Shown here: positions 1 through 9,305 of the stretch, piece after piece
Numbering within the stretch: position 1 is the first letter of the stretch
Layout of the letters: each line of letters begins with the position of its first letter
Assembly (NCBI RefSeq): GCF_001717955.1
Contig: NZ_CP014168.1
Coordinates: 2,451,501 to 2,515,500, forward strand
DNA: 64,000 nucleotides
Reading direction: 5' to 3'
From: Sphingomonas panacis
GTDB taxonomy: Bacteria; Pseudomonadota; Alphaproteobacteria; Sphingomonadales; Sphingomonadaceae
Translations under genes and position numbers: made by a program
Notes under the pieces: generated by a model
The model's input: only the letters and a program-made list of their open reading frames with translations
Told to the model about the DNA's origin: nothing
Databases searched by the model: none

Positions 1-78
1 TTGGCTCATGATATCCGTCCACTGGCCTTGGTCATCCGCAACCTGACGCTAGAGCCAATGCAGGGTTTAATTGGATAG
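1..78 (+). CDS. C-terminal end of an upstream polysaccharide-related protein (partial)
   Basis: Frame 1 is open from the first base to a TAG at 76-78. The last residues include DIRPLALVIRNLTLE. This resembles the C-terminus of the gene at 2992-4563 (DHRELGLALSAITI), a pattern that closes a beta-sandwich module found at the ends of many sugar-polymer enzymes. I infer that it is the tail of another gene of the same surface polysaccharide cluster. Only 25 residues are visible, so the product cannot be named. Confidence 0.4.
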   Translation: MAHDIRPLALVIRNLTLEPMQGLIG

Positions 79-147
79 GTATCCGACGCGAATCGTAACT
101 CTGGCCGACCAGTCGGTCAGCTATTTATTTGAATAGAAGAGATCGTC

Positions 148-2886
148 ATGATTGAAGCCTTGCACGGAGCTCGGTGTATTCTCAACGCTGGGGTGGTTAA
201 TCGTGAGTTTCTGGTAAGCATCGTGGGCGCGGATATTTTCTATCCGGAAGAGTTTCTTGATGTTTTTGGTTCGCTGAGCAAGCTAGAACAGTCGATCACT
301 CTCCCGATTTTTGACAGTCAATATTATCGTGACCAAAGCGATATTGGCGATGTTCGCGCGCTCGACCATTTCTTGGCTTTCGGAATCGAGATGTGGCGGG
401 ATCCTCATCCGCTGATAGATTTACGCTATATGCGCAGTACTCGGAGTGATATATTTCAACCGGTTCCCTCGATTGAAGATATGCTCGGCGTCATCACCGA
501 TAATGCCATCGATCCTTCCCCATTTTTCTCATTGGAGGATTATCGATTTGTGGTGTCCGACGTAAAAGTATACGGGTCGCTCCTCATCCATTTTCTGAAT
601 GTCGCTGCGGAAAGCGACATATCTCCTCTCGCGCTGTTCGATCCTGTATATTACCGCGCTCAGGGTTTGGACGTGCCATCGAACGGGCGGGATGCCCTCC
701 TGCATTTCATCCGTGTCGGCGACCAGAACCGGGTTTCCCCAAGCGCTGCGTTCGACTCGCTCGCGTATGAGGCGCGCTACGGCGACGTTATGCGCGCGGC
801 CCTTCCGCCGCTGGAGCATTACTTGCGGATCGGCCGGTTCGAGGGGCGCAAGATCTTCCATCATGCGAAATTCGGCCGCACGGAACTGCATGCGCGCGCG
901 ACGCAGGATTGGACTTTCAAACCCGATCCGGCGATCTGGGAAAGCGATACGCAGAGACTTCGCGCCAAGTTGGTAGCGTCGCAAGCGGCGCAGCGCGAAC
1001 AAGCGCTTATCGTTCCGATAAGCGTCGATTCTGCCTCATCGGCGACGGCGATAGCCTTCCCGGTGCACGGTGCGCCGTTGATCGACGTCATCATTCCGTT
1101 TTACAACGAGACGGAAACGACCCGGCGCTGCTTGGGAGCGCTGCACAAGGGCATGGGGGACCTGGCGATCCACCCTATCCTGATGGACGATGGATCGACT
1201 GAGGATACGGCGATCTTGAGCGCCGTGCCGGGCGTCACCATGATCCGCAACGAACAGAATCTTCACTACCTCGCGTCGTGCAATAGAGCATTCAGTGCGT
1301 CGAGTGCGCCGTTCGTGCTCCTGCTGAACAATGATGCCTTCGTGCTGCCGGGCGCCCTTCAAGCGCTACTCGACGAGTTGCGCTCCGCTCCCGAAATCGC
1401 GGCGGCCGGCCCCAAGATCGTCTATCCGTCCGGCCACCTTCAGGAGGCTGGCTGCGCGCTGTTGCCCGACGCGACCACGGTGATGGTTGGCCTAGGCAGC
1501 AATCCGGATTTGCCACGCTACAATTATGCTCGGGATGTCGGGCATATTTCGGCCGCATGCCTGCTTCTCAAGCGCGACATGATCGGAAACGATCTCTACG
1601 ATGAGCGGTTTCGGCCTGCATACTGTGAGGACGCGGACCTGTCGCTCCGGTTGCGGTTTAGTGGCAAGCGCATAAGATATGTTCCGCAGGCAACCTGTGT
1701 TCATGAGTTGTCCGTATCGACGGGTAAGCACAGCAAGGTGGGGCGAGTACGACAAGTCGTCATCAACCAACATAAGTTGTTTGATAAATGGAGCGAGCAG
1801 CTGGAGCAGGATGGCGAGGTATCGACCTTCTGTTTCTATCTCCCGCAATTTCATCCGACTGCGGAAAACGATCTTTGGTGGGGCAAGGGCTTCACCGAAT
1901 GGACCAATGTGGCGAAAGCATTGCCCTCCTTCGAAGGGCATTATCAACCACATCTTCCCTCGGACCATGGCTATTATGACCTGCGCTGCGGCGACGTGAT
2001 GAGTGAGCAATATGCGCTTGCCCAACGGTATGGGTTGAGCGGCTTCATCATGTACTATTATAATTTTGGCGCACGGCGCGTTTTGGATCGGCCGCTGCGA
2101 AATCTCCTGAGCAACAAGGGCATACATTTCCGCTTTGCCTTGTGCTGGGCCAATGAGAATTGGACTCGCCATTGGGATGGTGGCGAGAAGGCGATTCTGC
2201 TCGAGCAGCAATATGACAACGAGACGCTCGCTTCCGTCTGCTCCGATGCGATCGAAGCGGCGCGCGATCCCCGCGCGATCACGGTAAACGGGCGCCCGAT
2301 GTTCCTCGTATATCGACCGCTGCTGATCCCAGATCCGCGCCTGTTTACTGACATGGTTCGGAGTGCGTTCATCGACGAGGGGCTCGGCAACCCGTATCTT
2401 CTGTATGTCGAAAGCATGGAGGCGATCAACCGCGGCGTTAGTCCGCAGGATATCGGGTTTGACGCTTGCGTCGAATTTCCACCGCAAGGAATCGGCGCAC
2501 CCTATGCAGACGAACTGTCGATGTTGAAGGCGGGTTGGCAGGGACACGTATACGACTATGAAGAGTCGGTCTTACTGGCCTGCAAGGAAAGCACGGCACC
2601 GTACAAGCGTATGCCGGCGGTGTTTCCGAGCTGGGACAACACCGCCCGCCAGCCACTGCGCGGCACCAGTTTTATCGGCCAGACGCCGGCGGCTTTTTCC
2701 GAATATGTACGCAAGAAGGCGGATTTCGCGTATGAAATGTTGGTCGGCGAAGAAAAGATGATGTTCGTCAACGCTTGGAACGAATGGGCCGAGGGCGCGC
2801 ATCTCGAGCCCGACGTTGCCTATGGGCATTCCTGGCTACAGGCGCTTCAGGACGGGCTCGCTGCGGCCAAATATCAGCGGAGCTGA
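148..2886 (+). CDS. Fusion of DUF-like N-terminal repeats, GT2 glycosyltransferase and WbsX-type domain
   Basis: A 912-residue protein, probably cytoplasmic or membrane-associated, for building a surface polysaccharide. Residues 54-240 hold several degenerate repeats of about 40 residues of the type FDxxYY...DV...PLxHYLxxGxxEGR (clear copies begin near 54, 163 and 202). Residues 310-530 are a family 2 glycosyltransferase: start LIDVIIPFYNE, DDGS at 347-350 for nucleotide-sugar binding, NNDAF at 394-398 and EDADLSLRLR near 494. Residues 559-890 are a WbsX domain (GH99-like fold), starting FCFYLPQFHP and ending NAWNEWAEGAHLEPD. No signal peptide or membrane segment is seen. The codons are less GC-rich than those of the core genes further right, which fits transfer. 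The sugar specificity cannot be read from the sequence. Confidence 0.88.
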   Translation: MIEALHGARCILNAGVVNREFLVSIVGADIFYPEEFLDVFGSLSKLEQSITLPIFDSQYYRDQSDIGDVRALDHFLAFGIEMWRDPHPLIDLRYMRSTRSDIFQPVPSIEDMLGVITDNAIDPSPFFSLEDYRFVVSDVKVYGSLLIHFLNVAAESDISPLALFDPVYYRAQGLDVPSNGRDALLHFIRVGDQNRVSPSAAFDSLAYEARYGDVMRAALPPLEHYLRIGRFEGRKIFHHAKFGRTELHARATQDWTFKPDPAIWESDTQRLRAKLVASQAAQREQALIVPISVDSASSATAIAFPVHGAPLIDVIIPFYNETETTRRCLGALHKGMGDLAIHPILMDDGSTEDTAILSAVPGVTMIRNEQNLHYLASCNRAFSASSAPFVLLLNNDAFVLPGALQALLDELRSAPEIAAAGPKIVYPSGHLQEAGCALLPDATTVMVGLGSNPDLPRYNYARDVGHISAACLLLKRDMIGNDLYDERFRPAYCEDADLSLRLRFSGKRIRYVPQATCVHELSVSTGKHSKVGRVRQVVINQHKLFDKWSEQLEQDGEVSTFCFYLPQFHPTAENDLWWGKGFTEWTNVAKALPSFEGHYQPHLPSDHGYYDLRCGDVMSEQYALAQRYGLSGFIMYYYNFGARRVLDRPLRNLLSNKGIHFRFALCWANENWTRHWDGGEKAILLEQQYDNETLASVCSDAIEAARDPRAITVNGRPMFLVYRPLLIPDPRLFTDMVRSAFIDEGLGNPYLLYVESMEAINRGVSPQDIGFDACVEFPPQGIGAPYADELSMLKAGWQGHVYDYEESVLLACKESTAPYKRMPAVFPSWDNTARQPLRGTSFIGQTPAAFSEYVRKKADFAYEMLVGEEKMMFVNAWNEWAEGAHLEPDVAYGHSWLQALQDGLAAAKYQRS

Positions 2887-2991
2887 TATGGAGAGAACCG
2901 GCTCCCGTGGTTTTCCATTGACGACGTCGAAGCGGCCTCGTTAAGCTAGGCTTTGGTTACAGCGTCCGGCGCTGTCGGCATGGGACGATGA

Positions 2992-4563
2992 ATGAGCGCT
3001 TCCTCGGCAAGCCGTAAAGCCGGATCGTTCAAAAATCCGAACAGCGCTCTGAACGATTCTGTATCTGTAGCGGATTGTCACGTCCTTGTGACCGGAGACA
3101 TCTTCAGGCTGGTTGCTACCTCAGACGGGCCGTGGCGCTGGCACCAAGACGAAAATGTCTACTGGCTAAGTCAGCTGGTCGGCGGTGCTCTCGCGAGCAA
3201 TCCGGACATAAAAGTCGGCGTATTGGATCATGCCGCACTCGGGCTGTCACCCAGTAACTTCGGGCCGAAGGACGGCTCGACGTTGCAGTCATGGTGGGTG
3301 GAGTCGGTAGGATCTCCGCTGAGTTCAAGACTCGCCGCTCGCATTCGCAAGGCTGTAGCTGGCAAGGTCGTGATTGCGTTTGAGATATCGTCCGACTTGC
3401 GAGCGATATTAGAAGGCGCGGCTCTTGCGCTGCTCGAAGTCGAGGTCGCGCCTATTCGGTTTCTTAGCGGTATTCTTCTTTCGGCCCAAAGTACGCACCC
3501 CGAACTTCAGGCCGCCATCGACAGCGAAACAATAACGGAGCGCGAATTGCAGTGGCAGTTCGGTATTATGCGCGCGCGCATGGGGCGTCCGACATCTGAA
3601 GGTGAGGAGAATTTTAGTTCGGCGGTGCTGATCGCGGGGCAAATGCCCGCCGACAGGGCATTGATCGATGCCGGAAAGCTACTCGATTTGGGCAATTTTG
3701 TCGATGACCTGCGCAGGTTGTCGACCGACAGGGCTCTCGTAATCCTGACGCCGCATCCGCACTCCGCGAACAGCATCGCTGGATTAGAAAAGTTAGCTTC
3801 GATCGCCTCGATCAAAATCTCAAGAGCGAACTCTTATCGTCTCCTCGCTACCGGAAAAATTGACCTCGTCGTCGCGATATCGTCGTCGTTACTAGAAGAA
3901 GCGAAGTTCTTTGGAGCTTCGTCCGTAAGATTGGCGCCCCCCAGACAGTGGAAAGGTGTAACTATCGATGTCCGCGCACTTGGCGGTGCGCTGGCGAACG
4001 GCATCGCGCGTGTGAGTGGCTTCATGCTACCACCGCTCAAGCGCCCATTTCCTGATGAGCCGATTTCCCCGCAAAATAGTGCTAATATTTGGGCGTATGC
4101 AGGAATTCAGAATGCCAGTCCGATCTTCACCGGAATGGCGGTCGGTGCGGATCCAGTTGCGGTCTCCGCGGCAGATGTGGACTTTGCGGCGGCCCTCACC
4201 TTCGGTTGGCACCAGTTAGAGCCTTGGGGGGTTTGGAGCGGCCGCGTTGGCGTTCTTGGCATCGCACCGCTCGGCGACCCTGGTGCGCTCTCTTGTGCCA
4301 TAGAACTGCGTTCTCCGTGGAACGACGCCACGCAATTCGAAATCTGGTGGGATGGCGAACGGGTCCAGTATGGGGAAATCCCAGCCGGACCCTCAACCAC
4401 GGTCAGATTTGAGGTTTCCGGATCGACCAAGCCAGGCCCTCTTCAAATCTGGCTGGTCTGCGACCGTACTTTTACCCCTTCCGAGCAACTGCCAGGCTAT
4501 CTGGACCATCGGGAACTTGGCCTGGCTCTAAGTGCGATCACCATCGCACCGGCCCGTGGGTAA
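2992..4563 (+). CDS. Putative capsule/exopolysaccharide biosynthesis protein with C-terminal beta-sandwich module
   Basis: A 523-residue protein with no family I can name with certainty. The middle (about 205-350) reads like a Rossmann-type glycosyltransferase or capsule-synthesis domain: a strand with AGQMPADRALI, then RALVILTPHPHS, then a segment with SSLLEEAKFFGAS. This is the order seen in capsule polysaccharide KpsC/KpsS-like proteins, where a polymer transferase checks a path of short strands (inference). Residues 395-520 form a separate module starting GWHQLEPWGVWSG and ending LGLALSAITI, the beta-sandwich often attached to polysaccharide enzymes. It lies 105 bases after the GT2-WbsX gene on the same strand. 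It is visibly AT-richer than core genes in this window. Confidence 0.6.
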   Translation: MSASSASRKAGSFKNPNSALNDSVSVADCHVLVTGDIFRLVATSDGPWRWHQDENVYWLSQLVGGALASNPDIKVGVLDHAALGLSPSNFGPKDGSTLQSWWVESVGSPLSSRLAARIRKAVAGKVVIAFEISSDLRAILEGAALALLEVEVAPIRFLSGILLSAQSTHPELQAAIDSETITERELQWQFGIMRARMGRPTSEGEENFSSAVLIAGQMPADRALIDAGKLLDLGNFVDDLRRLSTDRALVILTPHPHSANSIAGLEKLASIASIKISRANSYRLLATGKIDLVVAISSSLLEEAKFFGASSVRLAPPRQWKGVTIDVRALGGALANGIARVSGFMLPPLKRPFPDEPISPQNSANIWAYAGIQNASPIFTGMAVGADPVAVSAADVDFAAALTFGWHQLEPWGVWSGRVGVLGIAPLGDPGALSCAIELRSPWNDATQFEIWWDGERVQYGEIPAGPSTTVRFEVSGSTKPGPLQIWLVCDRTFTPSEQLPGYLDHRELGLALSAITIAPARG

Positions 4564-4904
4564 GATATGTGGAAAATCCTATCGCGCCAGCGGGTTGCTG
4601 AACATTCCCTGCCCATGGGCATCACCGAATTCGCTCGGGCGGACTGAATTTTCACGCGCTTACCCGATGCGAATTGGGACTCTCCCGCGATTTCTGTACA
4701 GACGGCAGAAACGAAGTGACCGTTCGATTGAGGCTTGTCTGTCGTGCCCTCACCAACCGAGAGGTCCCTGCCACCCACAACATCTCCGAGCGTCAAATCC
4801 GCTCCTCAGTCGTGTTCCGAACGGTCACCAACAGCTTCCGCCGGGACTGGGGAGCACAAATCAACGCCGGCTATCGCTCTGTCACCGGCACCGCGCGTCT
4901 CATA
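4564..4904. other. Gene-poor remnant left of the IS630 element
   Basis: No convincing gene. Open frames exist on both strands, but their composition (many H, Q, R, S, P) looks like out-of-frame translation. If the IS630 element and one TA are removed, a plus-strand frame from this region joins 6073 onward and closes at a TGA at 6135-6137 with a more protein-like end (SALGAVRNLVDGKFAVA). The element may therefore have landed in an already decaying gene. Product unknown. Confidence 0.4.
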
Positions 4905-6070
4905 CCAACCTGCGTTGATTATGACCTACGCGCCCATTTGCGGCGTCCGATGGTCATGATTCGCCAAGGCTGATCGACGAGCTTGTTCCAAGCTTCACAG
5001 CAGAGGTCGACAATGTTTTCGTAGGATGTGAAGACGCGGTTGGAGAGCCAGTTGTCTCGCATGAACTGCCAGATGTTCTCGACCGGGTTGAGTTCGGGAC
5101 ATTTGGCCGGGAGCGCGACAATGCTGATGTTGTGGGGGACATCGAGCTTGCCGGTCATGTGCCAACCAGCCTGGTCCATCAGCACAACGGCGTGGGCACC
5201 CGGCGCGACGGCGAGCGATATCTCGGCCAGATGCAGCGACATGGTATCGGTATTGCAAAAGGGCAGGACGAGCCCGGCGCCCTTGCCCTGTTCCGGGCAG
5301 ATCGCGCCAAAGATATAGGCTGATTTCGTCCGCTGATCCTTCGGTGCCGATGGCCGCGTTCCGCGTCTGGCCCAGCGTCGCGCGATTGTGTTCTTTTGGC
5401 CGACACGCGCCTCGTCCTGGAACCATATCTCTATGGGCGTGCCCTTCGGGAGGACGGCTTTAACCTTTGCCAGCTCGGCAGCGAAGCCCCTTTTTTGAAG
5501 GCCTCCATGGCATGTTCGTTCTGGGCATGGTGGCGAGGCCGCGCCGTGAGTTTGACGTAGCCCAGCCTCTTCAACTCGCGGCTGATGGTGGTCTCGTCGA
5601 GCGAGACCGCAAACTCGTCATAGAGCCACTGGGCCAGATCGATCAGCCGCCAACGCACCACCCCGTGGATCGCCGGAATCGGGCCGCTCTCGACGACATC
5701 GACCAGTGCCTGGCGCTGCGTATCGTTCAGCCGCGAACGGGGGACCAGGCGCTTTGCCATCCAGCAATCCATCGGGGCCGCGGGCATTGAACCGGATCAC
5801 CCAGTCACGCACGATCTGAAGGCCAACTCCGCCGATCCGAGCCGCGGCACTCCGGCTACCACCGTCGTAAATCTCGGCCAAGGCCAACAGCCGCCGCGCC
5901 TGGTTCGCGCTCTTCGTCGTCCGCGACAACAGCCGAAGCGCCGCCCCGTCAAAATCTTCCCGCAAGCCGATCGCTGAACCCATGGTGCCACACTCCAAAG
6001 TCGCAGCCTCATTGATTCAGATTTTCACCGCCTTGGGAATCCCCCGTGAGTCAGACACTGCGCAGGTTGG
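4905..6070. mobile_element. IS630 family insertion sequence, 1166 bp
   Basis: The ends are inverted copies: CCAACCTGCG at 4905-4914 and CGCAGGTTGG at 6061-6070. Each is flanked by TA (4903-4904 and 6071-6072), the target dinucleotide that this family duplicates. The inside encodes a DDE transposase on the minus strand in three reading frames (see next entry). Size, ends and target all fit IS630. It lies inside the island region between polysaccharide genes and the integrase. Confidence 0.9.
4919..5998 (-). pseudogene. IS630 family transposase, frame-broken
   Basis: Read 5' to 3' on the minus strand, the N-terminal helix-turn-helix part starts near 5998 (or an internal Met at 5983) and reads well to DGLLDGKAPGP. 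The frame then changes at a run of five G on the plus strand (5739-5743): deleting one base restores PRSRLNDTQRQALV. This is a true +1 indel or a sequencing error. The second frame ends EAFKKG at a run of six A on the coding strand (plus T 5491-5496); a -1 shift there gives GFAAELAKVKAVLPKG and then the catalytic part (FQDEARVG, LMDQAGWH, ELNPVENIW). The A-run shift resembles the programmed -1 slip used in this family. The G-run change would inactivate this copy. Confidence 0.85.
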
Positions 6071-6256
6071 TATCAGCGGCAAATCTGCGCTCGGGGCGGT
6101 GCGCAACCTTGTCGATGGTAAGTTCGCCGTCGCCTGATCAGGTCACCCCGCGCCACCCCTGTGAGCAACTATGCGGACGCGACCGTGCCGGTTCTTTGAG
6201 AAAGTCGAATGACTGAGCACTCGGTTGGCGAGGTCGAGCCGGCATACTAAGGGCGC

Positions 6257-7432
6257 TTACAGAGCGAGCCTCGCCAACGCTTCAGCGGCGGCGTGACGGC
6301 GTAGGTGACCATAGTGGCGTTCAATCATCTCGGCGCTTGTGCCGCTGATCTGCGCTACCGCCAGTAGTGGTAGGCCGCCGTTCACCAAGTCAGTGATTGT
6401 GCTATGGCGGAGCGTATAGGCGGTCGTCCCAGCTGGCAGCTTTGCAGCGACAACAGCCTTTGCGATCGGCCTTTTCCAGGACTCCTTGTCCCAGGGCGCG
6501 CCGTTGATGCGTGCCAGCAGCGGTGCGCCGGGCGGCTTATCCTTCGTTTGGGCTGCGAGAAACTTGGCGGCAGCGGCGGGTACGAGAATACGGCGAGGCT
6601 TGCCGCTCTTGTCCTTGCCGATGTTCAGTTCTGATGTACGCTTGTCAAAATCACCGACCGTCAAGCCGGCGACTGCGCCCGGCCGCAGCGGAAGTAAGCA
6701 AAGCGTGCGCACGAAAGGCTCGGCTTCCGGGTCGATCGTTTCCAAAAGCGCGCGTCTCTGATCGCGATCCAGATAGAGCGTGCGTTGCCGGTCGGCATTT
6801 CGAATGGCACTCAGCGCCTCTTGCCACGCGGCTTCGGTGTCCGGCGCGCCCGGTGCCAATATCTTGTTCAATGCTGCGCGAAGTGTCGCCATGTCACGGT
6901 TGATCGAAGAGGGCGCGCGCAGGCGGGTGACCTGCGGTCCCTTTTTCCGCCGTGTGACCGAGACGGGTTTCCCCTCCAGCCGTTGGCGCCAAGCCTGCAG
7001 ATGATGTCGGCGAAGCTTCGCGAGCTTCACGGTCGCGATCGGATCTGAATAGATGTGGCGTTCGAAGCGGCTCGCAGCGTCGGGTCGCGACTTCGCGTAT
7101 AAGCGGCACGCCTCCCCGACGGTCTCGACCATCTCCTCGCTATGTCCGCCCGATTCCACTAAGGCGGCGAAGGCCTCGGCTTCCTTCTTCGCATTCGCGA
7201 ACCGATCGCGCCCGGGGAAAGTGCCAAAATCGCCCAGCGCCTTAAGGCGGTAACAGCGATGATCCTCGTCATAGGCACGAGCGATCCAGGTTCCCACGCC
7301 CTCTCTGGTTGAGGGTCGATAGCCCAAAAAGCAACCGGGCCGAATGCGCTGCCAATATGGCTCGCGCTGGCTGCGAAGCGCTTCGCGTTTCTTCACTATG
7401 CTCAGGTCCAGCGTCATCGCCGATCTCCGCAT
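6257..7432 (-). CDS. Tyrosine recombinase (phage-type integrase) of a genomic island
   Basis: A 391-residue site-specific recombinase. The C-terminal catalytic half shows arginine box I at R250 (LLPLRPGAVAGL), box II at R342 (AYTLRHS, with Tyr in the place often held by the first His), H343, and the nucleophile Y374 in ERHYGHL. The N-terminal part (about 95-195) is the SAM-like core-binding domain. The start at 7432 or Met6 at 7417 are both possible. The gene starts about 120 bases from a truncated tRNA-Arg, the usual place for an island integrase next to its attachment site. It probably moved the DNA to the left, with the polysaccharide genes. Confidence 0.92.
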   Translation of the reverse strand: MRRSAMTLDLSIVKKREALRSQREPYWQRIRPGCFLGYRPSTREGVGTWIARAYDEDHRCYRLKALGDFGTFPGRDRFANAKKEAEAFAALVESGGHSEEMVETVGEACRLYAKSRPDAASRFERHIYSDPIATVKLAKLRRHHLQAWRQRLEGKPVSVTRRKKGPQVTRLRAPSSINRDMATLRAALNKILAPGAPDTEAAWQEALSAIRNADRQRTLYLDRDQRRALLETIDPEAEPFVRTLCLLPLRPGAVAGLTVGDFDKRTSELNIGKDKSGKPRRILVPAAAAKFLAAQTKDKPPGAPLLARINGAPWDKESWKRPIAKAVVAAKLPAGTTAYTLRHSTITDLVNGGLPLLAVAQISGTSAEMIERHYGHLRRHAAAEALARLAL

Positions 7433-7552
7433 CGATTCCGTACGGAAAAAGTACGGAAAACATAGTCGAATATTGCTAGACGGCTTTAGATTTAAAATAA
7501 AGCTATTTTAATAGGTTATGAGTTTCGTATAATTTCAGAAACCCCCATGCCT

Positions 7553-7602
7553 CTGCCCTCCGAAGGCAGAGGCCACTGGTTCGAATCCAGTCGGGTGCAC
7601 CA
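7553..7602 (+). other. Attachment site: 3' fragment of tRNA-Arg(CCG)
   Basis: Only the 3' part of a tRNA is present: anticodon stem CTGCC (7553-7557) pairing with GGCAG (7565-7569), loop CTCCGAA with anticodon CCG at 7560-7562, T arm ACTGG/CCAGT (7575-7579/7587-7591), the 3' acceptor strand CGGGTGC and ACCA ending at 7602. The matching 5' acceptor strand and D arm are absent upstream. This is what is left when an island integrates into a tRNA 3' end and carries a copy to the other junction. The intact gene should lie at the other end of the island, outside the window. Confidence 0.85.
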
Positions 7603-7940
7603 TCTTTTCAATGACTGTTACCAACGGTCGAGAGTTTTCACTCTGCGGGATTCGCCAAGGGCGGATTTTCTAATTCGATGCGGAAGCATTGGGTTGGAGG
7701 CTGTGATGGCGGGGATAGAGATCACGCGCGAAGATATGAGGGCGCCCGATTGCGGCGGGCATCGGGCGCGCATGAGGAGCACGTGCGGCGCGACGAATGT
7801 TGGCGCTGGCCTGGTACGTCGTCGGGCGTGCTGCAATGCCTGGAACGTCTTCGCCGACGATCCAGTCCGCCTCACTTCCATAACCTCCCGACCATGGCCA
7901 CAGGTCAAACTTTAAGGCCGCCGGTATGAGGTGAGCAGAT
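7603..7940. other. Gap between attachment site and ABC permease gene
   Basis: I see no gene here that I can support. Overlapping open frames exist on both strands, but none has a recognisable motif or a good ribosome binding site. This may be old chromosomal sequence disturbed by the island. Confidence 0.5.
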
Positions 7941-9305
7941 TCAGCGCGAAGCGTCGCGGCCGGTTCGGCGCATCTGGGCTGCACCCGCAGCGAGGATGAG
8001 ACCTGTCACAACCAACAGCATGAGCATCGGGATGGCTGGCCAGGATGCCGTGCCGGTACGGGCACTATAGCTCGGCAGCCAATCGAAGTCGGCACGCGTG
8101 AATGGCCGATCGAAGAAGAGATACGGGTAAAAGAACGCGCGCAGTTCCTTGTGAAAGGCGCCGATGCTATCCTGATAATCGAGCTGCGCAACGAGGTTGG
8201 TGTCGGCAAGCCGGTGCAAGATGCCCTGTGCCGCCACATTCGGGAGCAGCCATCCGAGACGTGCTGTCCAGCGTTCGCGGCTGAGCAGGCTGGCGCGATA
8301 GGCGGCAACCTGCGGCGCCACCGCTTCGTCTCCAACCTGGTGCATGGCGAAGAGCCATTTCCAATGGAACCGACCTTCGAACGTCTCGTGACCACGCCAC
8401 TCAGGATGTGTCGCCAGAAAACGATCGAACGTGGCGGCCTTGGGGATGTCCCAGCCGTGATGAACGATCTCGCGCTGCGCCAGGGTCAGGTCGATGCCTT
8501 TGCTGACCGGAACCGCACGCGTGATCGCGGCATTGGCGAGAGTGGGAATCAGCAGGGTCAGGGCGATCCAATATCCCACTGACGCGGCCGCTGCCGTCGC
8601 CGATGCACGTACCCGGCTGGCGACCAGCAGGCTGAGCCCGAACCAGAAGGCGAGGTACACCGCAGGCACGGTCAGGATGCCAAGTCCGAGGTGCGCAGGT
8701 GCGGAAGTGGCAACCAGCGCAACGCCCGCAGGGATGAGGAGGGAGAGGGCCACGAGCAGGTAGCGCAGGCCAATCCGCCGACGCCACAGACCGGTGCCCG
8801 GCATCGAGAGAAGCAGCCGCAGCCGCCCCGCTTCACGTTCGCTGGTGACCAGATCGTGAGTCAATGCGATCACGACGAGAGGCGCCAGATAGATGGCGAC
8901 GAAGGCGAAGTCGAACACACCCGGCAAGGCCTGTTCCGCGTTCAGCGTTTCGGATTCGTAGAGCTGTTGCTGCAAGCTCAGCGCTCGTACCCGAAGGACC
9001 GTGGGCTGTACGTCGCGCTGCCCCAGCGCGAGAAAGGCGAGGGGCGAGGGGCGGTCGTGGGTCAGGAGAAAGGAATAATAGGCAGCATAGCCTGCCTCCC
9101 CGTCTGGCTTCCCATACGCCTTGGCGACCGCCGCGAGATCGCGTGCCTGTTCGGCGGTTGCGCGCGCGATCGTAGCCTCTTGGCGGCTGACAGCCGAAAG
9201 GCCGGACACGACCGAGAGGGCTGACAGCGCCATCAACAGCGCAAGCGACGCGGCGGCCAGTCGGGAGCGCAGGATCAGCCGCAGCTCTGCGTGAAGCAAG
9301 CTCAT
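7941..9305 (-). CDS. ABC-2 type permease, DUF3526 family (second permease)
   Basis: A 454-residue inner-membrane protein. It has a first membrane helix near residues 15-35, a large extracytoplasmic part rich in aromatic residues, then a cluster of helices (about 150-290), a second soluble part and a last helix near the C-terminus. The motif HDLVTSEREAGRLRLLLSMPG is typical of ABC-2/DUF3526 permeases. I place the start at 9305, where ATGA overlaps the stop of the preceding permease, rather than at an upstream Met at 9452 that would lie inside that gene. It is the third gene of the ATPase-permease-permease operon. Probable role: one half of the membrane channel of an exporter; substrate unknown. 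Confidence 0.85.
   Translation of the reverse strand: MSLLHAELRLILRSRLAAASLALLMALSALSVVSGLSAVSRQEATIARATAEQARDLAAVAKAYGKPDGEAGYAAYYSFLLTHDRPSPLAFLALGQRDVQPTVLRVRALSLQQQLYESETLNAEQALPGVFDFAFVAIYLAPLVVIALTHDLVTSEREAGRLRLLLSMPGTGLWRRRIGLRYLLVALSLLIPAGVALVATSAPAHLGLGILTVPAVYLAFWFGLSLLVASRVRASATAAAASVGYWIALTLLIPTLANAAITRAVPVSKGIDLTLAQREIVHHGWDIPKAATFDRFLATHPEWRGHETFEGRFHWKWLFAMHQVGDEAVAPQVAAYRASLLSRERWTARLGWLLPNVAAQGILHRLADTNLVAQLDYQDSIGAFHKELRAFFYPYLFFDRPFTRADFDWLPSYSARTGTASWPAIPMLMLLVVTGLILAAGAAQMRRTGRDASR

Noticed and set aside
7547..7915. Open frame starting near the tRNA-Arg fragment
   Set aside because: It runs through the tRNA sequence itself, has no good ribosome site and no recognisable fold.
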